From Selaginella tamariscina (Eukaryota > Streptophyta > Lycopodiopsida > Selaginellales > Selaginellaceae), in the NCBI GenBank assembly GCA_003024785.1, contig PUQB01000244.1:124001-188000 (forward strand): 64,000 bases of DNA. The letters run 5' to 3'. The notes under the pieces were generated by a model that did no database searches, had not been told where the DNA came from, and saw nothing but the letters and a program-made list of their open reading frames with translations. How positions within the stretch are numbered: position 1 is the first letter of the stretch; every line of letters starts with the position of its first letter. The position numbers and the translations under genes were made by a program. Shown piece after piece: positions 1 to 9,499 of this stretch.

Positions 1-394
1 CAAACTGTACTCGGTGAACGTCAGTGTCGATCTCAGCCTGAATGTCTTTGTGGTTACTAGCTATAAAGTCTTCAAAGGCCTGTTGTAATACCTGTATCCT
101 GTATGACATGTCGTCCAGTCCCATGTCCCAGTTCTTTGTTATAATCAACTGGTTGTCTAGGTAATTCACAGCTGAAAACCCTGCAATACCGCGCACATCT
201 TGCCTGCTAAGGAACCCACTGCAGTCCTGTACAGGGCAGCTAACACCAAAGAAATTTTGATGTTCCCCTTTTTGAAGTGCGGATATGGTGTTACCTAGTA
301 CATTGACTATGCACACTCTACAAAATACATGTCTGCAACTCTGTAATGGGTAGAGAGTTTCACCTTCTCTTTCACAAATATAGCACTTGTCCAT
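1..394 (-). CDS. RING/RBR-like zinc-finger protein, N-terminal part (runs off the window)
   Basis: An ATG at 394 opens a frame that stays open for 131 codons to the window edge, so only the N-terminus is present. It begins MDKCYICEREGETLYPLQSC and continues with R-H-V-F-C-R-V-C. This gives Cys4-x2-Cys7, Cys20-x-His22-x2-Cys25-x2-Cys28, then a later C-P-x4-C pair near residues 52-58. That spacing fits a C3HC4 RING, and the C-P-x4-C ending resembles RING1 of RBR ubiquitin ligases. Such proteins usually pass ubiquitin from E2 to substrate. The rest of the visible part (Y-L-D-N-Q-L, then an acidic and Gln-rich stretch) was not recognised. A telo-box-like TAGGGTTTAGGGC lies about 35 bp upstream of the ATG. 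The RING fold is seen; ligase activity and the RBR assignment are inference. Confidence 0.6.
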   Translation of the reverse strand, partial: MDKCYICEREGETLYPLQSCRHVFCRVCIVNVLGNTISALQKGEHQNFFGVSCPVQDCSGFLSRQDVRGIAGFSAVNYLDNQLIITKNWDMGLDDMSYRIQVLQQAFEDFIASNHKDIQAEIDTDVHRVQF

Positions 395-1271
395 GGATAG
401 AAGAAAGACAAGATCAATTTTGCCCTAAACCCTAGATTTAATATTTTATAGGCAAAAATATTTTGTGCTTATATTTTGGGATTTTATGTTATTTTTAGCT
501 TATGAAAGAATAATGTATTAATTAAAATTCTAGCAATTCTTTCAGATCCGGACTGCAATCGATTATGATGTATTAAGTAAAATTTTTTTTATTTTTTAAA
601 TCCGACAATAATAGGTGAAGATAATTTTTATTTCGTTTCTATTGCACGATATTAATTAATATGTAAATAATAATAATAATACCAATATAATAACATATCT
701 TTAAGCACACAGTTAAAATCAATTTTTAATTTTAATTTTAAATTTGGAAATAGTTTATACATCTTAGCAATTCAATTATAATCGTTAAGAAATGTTGAAG
801 TGAACTTATATATTATTATCTTTGTAGAGAAAACTTAAAAAGTGCTGATGTAGTATATTTATAAATATACTTAATTTAATAATTTGATTTGAATTATTGC
901 GTAGACATACACATGTCTAATTAAAAGGTTATATTTAAACGGTGTCCTTTGAATGAAAACTACCCACGTTTAACTCATTAAATTAAAATTAAAAAAACTC
1001 ATTACAAGTACTAACGAATAAGAGAACAAAAAAAACAACAGATAAGACCTGTTAAGACTGTAAGAACGATTTGATATAATTCATAGAATTAAAACTCATT
1101 GCAAATAATAATTCAAAGTAATAAATTAAAACTCATTGCAAATAATAATTCAAAGTAATAAATTAAAACTCATTGCAAGATACTAAATCGAAGTAAATAA
1201 ATTATCGAGTTTTTATAAAATATTTCTATTTCGTTCTGTGCACTAGGGAGACGATGAAGAGTGCTCTTTAT
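395..1271. other. AT-rich intergenic stretch with a 37-bp tandem repeat
   Basis: No coding frame was recognised. The first 60 bp hold the telo-box motif of the RING-like gene. The rest is very AT-rich. At about 1088-1180 a 37-bp unit starting AATTAAAACTCATTGC is repeated about two and a half times. Confidence 0.7.
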
Positions 1272-2300
1272 TTATATGGTATGAAAGTGATCAGAAACAG
1301 GAAACGAGCAACTACTCGTTTCCCACACCTGATCCATTACTCTCCACCTCTGGGGGCTCGGATGCCATATTGAGGCGTACACGTCAAAATAGTAGCGGAG
1401 CTCCTCTGTGATGATCCAGGGGATAGAGTCGTCTGGGGTCCCTGGCGGCACATGGAAATCTGGCATCTCGGACTGGTGCTCCTCGTACTCGCGGTACAGT
1501 CTGTAATACTCGTCACTCACGCCCGGTATCCGCTCCGGCCAGTCCTCGGGCGTCATGCAGTAGTAAGTATGTAGCCCCTGTAGAAGAACTGGCCCTTGAG
1601 CGGGGACTTGAGAGGGGGACCCCTGTAGTTAACGCAATATGCACACTTCCCCTCCTCATATAACTTGGTATGCCTGTAACTCAGGTTGGAAACCAACACA
1701 CGCACACGCACGCAGCATACTCTATGATGTCTAACACGTGCTGATTCTCCAAGGTCATGGGATATTCCATGGGATCTCCGATATAGCATCCAGCGTGGAT
1801 ACAGCCTCCGATTGGCAGGGGTTCCATTGAACGCTCGGTGAGAAGCTCCCACCAATAGTAACCCCCCTGCTTCTCAAGCACGTAGAACTGATGAGTCTTC
1901 TGCTTGTCGTTCCGAGGTACCAGCTCCTCTAGCACACTTAACAGATTCCGTTCTTTGTCTATCCATATCTCATGAGTTTCAGGATCTTCATGGCTCAACG
2001 GCTGGTACAACGGGAGCAGGTCCGAGACACACAGCATTATGGGGACTGCACGATAAGAGTTAAGTCAGACTATATCAAACTTTGCATACGACTGATTATC
2101 CCAGGGGATTTAAATATTTCAACGTCTGAAGAACTTACTTGAAATATACGTTGTGTGTCTGCTCAATGAGCTTCTGATTCAGGGAATATATCTGCTGCCC
2201 TCGTTTTGTGCGGATTGCAACTGGATATACGATCCCATCGGCAGGGCGTAACTGAAATACATCTCACCGCTCACCTCTTGGTTGCCCTTTGCCGGATCAG
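1272..2300 (-). CDS. Unrecognised protein gene, probably spliced
   Basis: Not recognised. Two adjoining minus-strand frames look like real protein. One (2037-1681) starts MLCVSDLLPLYQPLSHEDPE and is rich in acidic and aromatic residues (KQGGYYWWELL). After a possible short intron ending in TTACAG near 1678 it continues with KCAYCVNYRGPP. The second (1556-1272) starts MTPEDWPERIPGVSDEYYR and ends in SDHFHTI. They overlap by ATGA at about 1554; one extra G in the GGGG run at about 1575 would make them one frame, so the break is probably an indel. A further upstream exon with Y-S-L-N-Q-K-L-I-E-Q lies at about 2130-2250, with a good donor (GTAAGT) at 2137. The gene lies on the same strand as the RING-like gene. 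A lineage-specific gene or a decayed copy are both possible. Confidence 0.4.
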
Positions 2301-2367
2301 GGATGATTGTGTAACCCTAGCGGCTTTTATTGGGGAAAGCCTTGGCCTTATGACACGAGCACAAGAA

Positions 2368-2483
2368 ATATAAGGCTTGGTCCAGGAAGATTGCATCACT
2401 GTTTGCGCTTGATTGGAACTGCAGAACGAGCTTTAGAGTTGATGGTTAAACGTGCAAGAGAGCGTAGTCTAAAGTTGCCCAGG
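2368..2483 (+). pseudogene. Inverted stray copy of the ACAD exon 16
   Basis: This stretch translates on the plus strand to [20 protein letters not shown] followed by [12 protein letters not shown]. It is almost identical to the exon at 4727-4879, which lies on the minus strand. It covers roughly the first two thirds of that exon and ends in a CATA microsatellite. No flanking exons of the gene are present in this orientation. It therefore looks like a broken inverted duplicate of one exon rather than a second gene. Confidence 0.75.
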
Positions 2484-2564
2484 TATATACATACATACAT
2501 ACATACATACACTCATTAATATAGTTTTTACATTTATATTATTATATAAGTATTTGTATAAGTA

Positions 2565-2850
2565 TTACAAGCATCTCCACCTAAAATAAATGTATATTGA
2601 ATACATATATGCATGTATCTCATATAGGTATATATATACCTATGAACACACATTACATATATAGACGTTGACTTCTAATATGCATAAGACACGCATGCAG
2701 GGTATGTATGCTGTTTACATGCATGGTAAACTCGACAGAACGAATAAAATGTATCAGACGAATTGGTAAAAATATAAACCAATTGGTTGTTATTTTATAA
2801 TATTAAATAATGAAATAAATTAATTGTCCAACGAGAGATTAAAAAATGTT
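2565..2850. repeat. Copy 1 of a 270-bp direct repeat
   Basis: It starts at ATTACAAGCATCTCCACC and includes TGTTTACATGCATGGTAAAC and a later AATTGTCCAACGAGAG. The same order of motifs, with scattered differences, recurs at 3848-4110 immediately downstream of the ACAD gene. The stretch between the copies (2850-3848) is AT-rich with nothing recognised. Confidence 0.7.
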
Positions 2851-3847
2851 CAAGTATAGTCATTCTCAATTACAAATAAAGTTGACTTGGTTATTTACAA
2901 ACAAAAACTTATACTAAATAAATTTGAAAGTTAAATTATTATTGTTGTTATAATTTTTTTTAATTAATTTTTAACATTTTAAACAAAAACTTTTTGAATG
3001 TTTATAAATTATCTTTTGTAAAAAACAAACTTCTTAAAATGTAAAACTAAATAGTTATAATATTTATCATTCATTTGCATAAGTTTACATCTTAAAATAA
3101 TATGTAATTTACTTTTCACTTTTCTAAATCATATAATGTATATATATTATAATTCACTTTGTACACGTTTAACATCCACTTTGAACTTGTATACATCCGT
3201 AATAATATTTTTTATCATGTTTTTAAAGTTTCATTATTTCCAACATAATTACTAGTAATTAATTTATAAGCTAAAATAAACATATTACATAATAAAATAA
3301 ATTAAATAATTGAAATTATTAATATACATGTGAGTGTATGGAGAAGGTTTTTCTTAAGTTTTGGCATGGTACATGAGATCTTTTAATATTAAATAAATTA
3401 TTTATATTATCTTGTTTAATATTTCTATATAAAATTACAAATTTAAGATATAATAACTTTTGAAAGATGCTATATTGCAATTTGTATTTAACTAATTATA
3501 ATTTATATTAGTTTTTGCTGGGTTTTGGTGAGAATAACTAGTAATGCTATTTGTGACTTCCTCAGTTTTATCTCATTTAAATAACCTTATATATATACTA
3601 CAATGTCCATAAAGATCATAATAGGAAAGCCTGGTTACAGACTTACAGTTAATGTTTCATACCATATAAATTTAAATTCATTATATATATCTATGAAGTA
3701 TATGATAAGATAATATATTATGATGATAATAAACTTTTCGATGAGACTTTCATCCAAAGTTACTAAATTTTAAGTTAAAACAAAAATAAGTATAGTGTTA
3801 GATGCTGAATTATTAGTAAGTGTGAATATTTAGTGTATATTCCTCGA

Positions 3848-4110
3848 ATATTACAAGCATCTCCACCTAAAATAAATGTATATATGTATATGTATATGTG
3901 CTATATATACCTATGATCATGTAAATACACATTCAATATATATGTTATAATATACACAACAGGTATGTAAGCTGTTTACATGCATGGTAAACTCGACAGG
4001 ACGAATAACATGTATCGGAGGAATTGGTAAAATTTTAAACCAATTAGTTATTATTTTATAAATTAAATAATAAAATAATTTATTGTCCAATGAGAGTTTA
4101 GGAAATTTTC
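3848..4110. repeat. Copy 2 of the 270-bp direct repeat, in the 3' flank of the ACAD gene
   Basis: It carries the same motifs as 2565-2850 in the same orientation and ends about 40 bp from the ACAD stop codon. It is probably the original 3' flank of the gene, with the other copy as the duplicate. The direction of copying is inference. Confidence 0.7.
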
Positions 4111-4151
4111 CAAGTTTAAATTTATTAAAAACTATACGCGTATAGAGAAAC

Positions 4152-4682
4152 TCAAATTTTGGCGCGTCTGAGCTCGAGTTTGGCAATGGTTTGGAGATGA
4201 ACGTCGTCTGGCCCATCGGCAATTCTCAGCGTTCGAGCCCTGCCCATAAATGTGCCAAAACAGTATCTGCGCTCACCCCTGCCGCACCGTGCACTTGTAT
4301 AGCAGAATCCAACACTCTCAGTGCCACACGAGGAGCCACAACCCTGTAGAAAAACTCTATAAACACACACGCACACGCACACGCACACACACACACACGT
4401 GTATGCTCTGCATATATACACACGCAAACACACACTATAATAGTACAGATACATGTAATGTGTATTACCTTTGCCATGGCTAAAGCACCTCTTACAACTT
4501 TTGCTCCATGGTTGTCGAGCTCATTGGCTGCATGGAGCACCAGTAATCTTGCTTGGGTAATCTCTAGCCGGCACTGTTCAAAAATAAATAAGTACCTCAT
4601 ATTTGTGTAGATCATGGAAAAAATACAATATTATATTCTTATAAATATAAATGTAAAAACTATACTAATGTGTGTATGTATG

Positions 4683-4728
<46 letters not shown>

Positions 4729-5212
4729 GGGCGACTTCAGATGCAAAGGCACCCTGCTGAGCGATAAGTTTACCGAATACTCTACGCTCTGTTGCACGTT
4801 TAACCATCAACTCTAAAGCTCGTTCTGCTGTTCCAATCAAGCGCATACAGTGATGCAATCTTCCTGGACCAAGCCTTCCCTGTTAACCATTAAGCATATA
4901 TAAATTCAGTCTTTTATTAATTAATCATGTTTTAAGTATATAATAATATGCATGATAGTATTATGTAGATACACACACACCTACCTGTGCGATTTCGAAA
5001 CCACGGCCTTCTAACCATATAATGTTCTTCGCAGGGACCTTGACATCTTTGAAAACTATTTCCGCGTGTCCATGTGGTGCATCATCAAATCCGTACACCG
5101 TTAGAGGCCGTACGATCTCCACCCCAGGAGTCTTTATGTCCACTAATATCATCGATTGCTGCCTGTGTAGAGGTGCATTCACATCTGTCTTTCCCTGTAC
5201 ATATTTCAGCTA

Positions 5213-5287
<75 letters not shown>

Positions 5288-5911
5288 CTGAAGATGATGT
5301 TGATAACTCTCATATGTGCACACGTAGGAACAGATCTATATGCGTAAGAACAGATGTATATGGTAATTACCATAACTATTAGAACTCGGCATCTAGGATC
5401 CATAGCTCCACTAGTCCACCACTTTCGACCGTTTATAACATAAATTTCTCCCTCTCTGGTTAAACATAAGAAGTGTCAAATATGTATACGCATATATCAA
5501 TAATGTACACACACACAAACACACCTTGTTATTTTACATTCGATGTTGGTAGCATCTGAAGAAGCAACTGCTGGTTCCGTCATAGCAAAGCCCGAACGTA
5601 TCTCCCCTTTTAAAAGCGGCTTCAACCATGTTTTCTGCTGCTCTGGACTTCCGTATCTCAGCAAAACCTGCTCGAAAATTGTTATTGCATATCCATCTAT
5701 CTATATACTTAACACTAACACGCATAACGCATGTGTACGTACATGTAAATATTCAGATAAACATGTTTACCTCCATGTTTCCAGTATCAGGCGCACTGCA
5801 GTTGAACACTTCAGGAGCCCACAAAGAACGGCCTATTCAAACGTATCATTTGCTATATTAGTACAATAATACACATTATAATATTATATACTTGTATGTT
5901 GAGCACGCACA

Positions 5912-5942
<31 letters not shown>

Positions 5943-8856
5943 ACACACACACACATGCGTATTATGTATGTCATGAATATTATGACTAATATTAATATAG
6001 ACCCATTATTTCGCAAAGATGGCCATATTCCAAGTTGCTAAGGCCTGCTCCGACTAGCTTGTCGAAACTATGTGTTTCATCTGCATTGAATAGTATCTGA
6101 GAAGCCAGAGCTGCACTATCGGCCTACAACAACAAAATATAAACGTAAATAAGTATATATATTTATATATATCCCTCCACACATATACGCACACACATAC
6201 GGGGATCCATAGGTTCCAGAGCCCTTCAGCTTGAGCACGAGTTTTAAGCTCTTCCTGCAAAGGGTGAATAGTCCATCTGCTATCTGAACTTGCATGAGAT
6301 TCCAGAATATGTTCGTTGGGATATATGTATTTTTGCATAAAAGCCGTTAATTGTTCTTGAAGTTTCAAAACTCTGTCTGATGGAGCTAAACCCAGACTTT
6401 CTTCCTATAAAAATAAAATATTAACACACACACACACACACATATAGTAATATGAATGTACACTTAACTAGTTTGTGTGTGTATGTGCGTGCGCGTGCGT
6501 ACGTGCGTGCTTCGTTATCATAATTCTATGTAAATTCTGACCGATATTTAGATGTGAAGGTGGAACATCTGGAATAATAGATCCACCGAGAACCAAGTTT
6601 AACGCACAGTTTGCTAAATAGCACGCAAATTCACCACTTGATTCTGCACGTTTTCCACCTGAAGCGTTCCCCTTAACAATAATAAAATAATGGTATCAAT
6701 TAACTGGGCATTATAATATATATATCACTGTGTGTATCTATGCAGTTATAATAAATAGGCTTACCAGTAAGAAGCGATTGTATACCCCTGCAGAAATCGC
6801 AGCTAGACGGAAGAGCGATAAAACAAGGTAAAAGTTCCAATTTGGTCCAGGCCATGGTACATTCTGAATAATCACATTCAATACACACATATCCATGAAG
6901 TGAGATGTTGTCTCACTTCATGACTATGTCAGCTGATGAAGTGAGGGTCATTCTCACTTCATGAACCAGACACACACACACATACACACACACACAAATA
7001 CACAAACGCACACAAATCATAAATACAGACATAAATATATATGTATAGAAAACAGATTAAATTAATATGCACGTATAATAGCTAAGCTATGCATGCATAT
7101 AAACAGAGACAACTTACAGCTTCTGCACAATAAGTGGCTATATACTCTGTTTGTGATGGAAGCCCCTCCGAAGGAACACCATTATCAAATCCATAATAGC
7201 CTGGACCCTTGCTCTCTCGATTATCAATAACAAAGGGCTGTATTCAGAAAACAAAAGTATTTAACTTAAATCAAAAGAATAAGTTATCGATAAACATACC
7301 ATGCAGTTGTAAGCAACATCAGCCATCCGATTTCCAAGTGTTGAAAGTTCCCAGTCCAATACGGCTAACACACGAGCCTGCCAAGACGCGCGTGCGTGTG
7401 TACTTAATAATTGTATGTTTGTGTATATCACTCACAATACAGACGTACATACATACATACGCACACACATCATATACAAGACCTCTGTGGGATGGAAGAC
7501 GAGATTATCGATCTTAAAATCACCATGGACTATTCCAGCACAATCTGCACGAGCATCTTCAGCAGGTATGTTATTCTTTAGCCACGTAGCGAGCTTCAGC
7601 ATTGCAGGATCTGGCTTAGGTTTTCCCTCAGCCGTTGATGCAGCATACTGCGCTGACCACCTCTCAATCTGTATATATTTTATAAGCTTTACATATTAAA
7701 ACATAGGATGAACTACGTATGATATTGAATACTACATATAATATAAGTGGTGTGTCGTGTGTGTGGTGTGTGTGTGTGTGTTTTGTTAAATGGTATAAAA
7801 ATACATTTAATAATGGTTAGAATTATATGTATATACCTGTCGCTTACAATAGTGTTCACGACGACCGTATTTTCCTAACCCAATACCGTTTACATCCACC
7901 TTGTGTATGGCCGCTAGAGTTTTTACCATAGCATTATATATCTCCTTGCGTTCTTCAGCCCTCAAGATCTAATAGGACAAACAATTGATCAATAATTTAG
8001 AGAGAGAGAGGGAGGAGGGAGGGAGGGAGGGAGGGAGAGAGGGAGGAGGGAGGGGGGAGGGGGGGAAGAGAAAGAGAGAGAGGGAGGGAGCGAGAGAGAG
8101 AGAGAGAGAGCGAGGGAGGGGGGAAGGGGAGGGAGAGAGAGAGAGAGTACCTTCAGTGCAGGGTCAAGGAATACACGACCTTGCACATACTCCATGACAT
8201 AAAATGGAGTACCAATTATACTCGGATCATTGCATAAACAAAACACTTTAGGTACTGGAACACTACCTTCTTTTCCTAGCCCTGCCAAAACCTGTTCAAG
8301 AAAACATATATAAACGTGTATATAGGTTTCATGTAGTGTATGGGCATTATAGAATCACATATAGACGAACTATAAGCATATATATGGTATATATGTATGA
8401 GAGAGAGAGAGAGAGCATAAGTTTGTTATAATCATCACATACGAAACTATGGATAATTTAATTCACATAAATTATTTAGTTAAATAAATTCAATATATAA
8501 ATATACCTGATATTCTCGTTCGACAGCATGGGCTGATTGAAGTAGTTTACCAGGAGGCTTTTTACGCAGCACATAATACTTAACACTGTCTTGGTTCTTG
8601 GCTTTTAAACGATATGTGGGGTTTGATTGTCCATGCCCAAACTGCAAATATAATCATTTAACATATACATGTGTGTGTATGTGTACATATTTATATACGT
8701 ATACACACATAATTCTAGTACCTGTGAAACAGTGAGCTTTGCAGGAGCCTGAGGAAAACCTTCTACGAATTTATGGAGATAATTAAGTAGTGAGTTTTCG
8801 TCCAGCTTATGAACCTCTTGTACGGACTCCAGCATATCAGATGTCATAGTAGCCAT
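4152..8856 (-). CDS. Two-domain acyl-CoA dehydrogenase with N-terminal APH-like kinase (IBR3/ACAD10-11 type)
   Basis: Eighteen exons run from ATG at 8856 to TGA at 4152. Exons: 8722-8856, 8507-8641, 8151-8291, 7837-7968, 7483-7669, 7300-7377, 7118-7237, 6765-6865, 6542-6671, 6201-6404, 6003-6123, 5771-5832, 5525-5667, 5371-5457, 4985-5194, 4727-4879, 4469-4573, 4152-4343. The N-terminal half is APH/kinase-like: [19 protein letters not shown], catalytic HGDFKIDN and [10 protein letters not shown]. The C-terminal half is acyl-CoA dehydrogenase: [63 protein letters not shown]. In Arabidopsis the family member IBR3 acts in peroxisomal indole-butyric acid breakdown; animal ACAD10/11 phosphorylate and then process 4-hydroxyacyl-CoAs. 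In the last exon one base seems missing in a GGG run (about 4239), and the conserved end [15 protein letters not shown] continues in the next frame. The protein would end in AKI, not the usual SKL. Confidence 0.93.
4684..4726. repeat. TA microsatellite
   Basis: About 20 TA units ending directly at the donor of ACAD exon 16 (minus strand). Confidence 0.95.
5219..5284. repeat. Composite CT and CA microsatellite
   Basis: CT units followed by CA units in an ACAD intron. Confidence 0.95.
5911..5955. repeat. Poly-C run followed by CA repeat
   Basis: About 18 C in a row, then AC units, in an ACAD intron. Confidence 0.9.
6894..6962. repeat. Twin hairpins with the same arm sequence, in an ACAD intron
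   Basis: CATGAAGTGAGA (6894-6905) pairs perfectly with TCTCACTTCATG (6911-6922) across a 5-base loop. A second hairpin follows, with ATGAAGTGAG (6936-6945) pairing with CTCACTTCAT (6953-6962) across 7 bases. Both use the same arm sequence, so all four arms can pair with each other. They lie in the intron between exons at 6765-6865 and 7118-7237. Confidence 0.8.
8001..8147. repeat. Polypurine tract (GA/GGGA)n
   Basis: About 147 bases that are nearly all A or G on the plus strand, including runs of GGGA and GAGA. In the ACAD transcript this is a polypyrimidine tract starting directly after the donor at 8150. Confidence 0.85.
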
Positions 8857-9499
8857 TGACCCTTGTTGTAATTAAGTAAAAACAAATTAGTACTCTATTC
8901 TAAATACATAAACACATATACATAATACTGCAGAAAGTATGCATATATTACATACTACAGTTTACCAAAACAACTCTAGTATCACTTATATGGATTGCAC
9001 AAGAAAAAAAGTTATCAGTTCATATATTCACACACACACACACATAGAGACTTGGGTATAACATGTATGGACGACACATGTACACACACTGGGTGTTACA
9101 ATACACGCGTATAATTAAGTACCATATAACTGCAAATTACATATTATGTGTATATATCGGTGTATAACACACAAAGTACATAATTAAATGCAAGATAGAC
9201 AACATATAAACACTGAAAATGGATCACATATATAATATACAATTCATGAAATTACCCTTAATAACACACAAAAATTGTCAAATTAATAAATATTTTCTAA
9301 AAAATATCTAAGTATCTAATTATTTTCCGAAAAATCACTTACCCAAATGAATTACGAGCTTGGAAAATCCCTGTAAACGAATCTATGTGTAATTCGTTCT
9401 TACTAAAAAGTTTTAGGGTTTTCGAGTGTTTTAATTTAAGGGCATAAGGGCAATTAGGGTTTTTGCCCTTATTATTTAGGATTAAAATGCGCTAGTTGT
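8857..9499. promoter_or_regulatory. Divergent promoter region between the ACAD and LCMT genes
   Basis: The two genes start on opposite strands. TAGGGTTTT-type telo-box motifs occur at about 9412 and 9455 and again just before the LCMT coding region at about 9507. The stretch 9300-9450 probably holds both transcription starts. A possible ACAD 5' leader intron may lie in 8870-9340, but its ends were not settled. The remainder is AT-rich with CA repeats. Confidence 0.45.

Noticed and set aside
1088-1180. Regular 37-bp repeats resembling a CRISPR array
   Set aside because: Units are contiguous and AT-rich with no distinct spacers, in a plant nuclear context; a simple tandem repeat.
1554-1557. 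ATGA start/stop overlap as a two-gene translational coupling
   Set aside because: Such coupling is bacterial or viral; a one-base loss in the nearby G run explains it better in a plant gene.
4226-5403. Frames rich in Cys-Val, Thr-His or Arg-Glu repeats
   Set aside because: Translations of CA, GT and GA microsatellites, not proteins.
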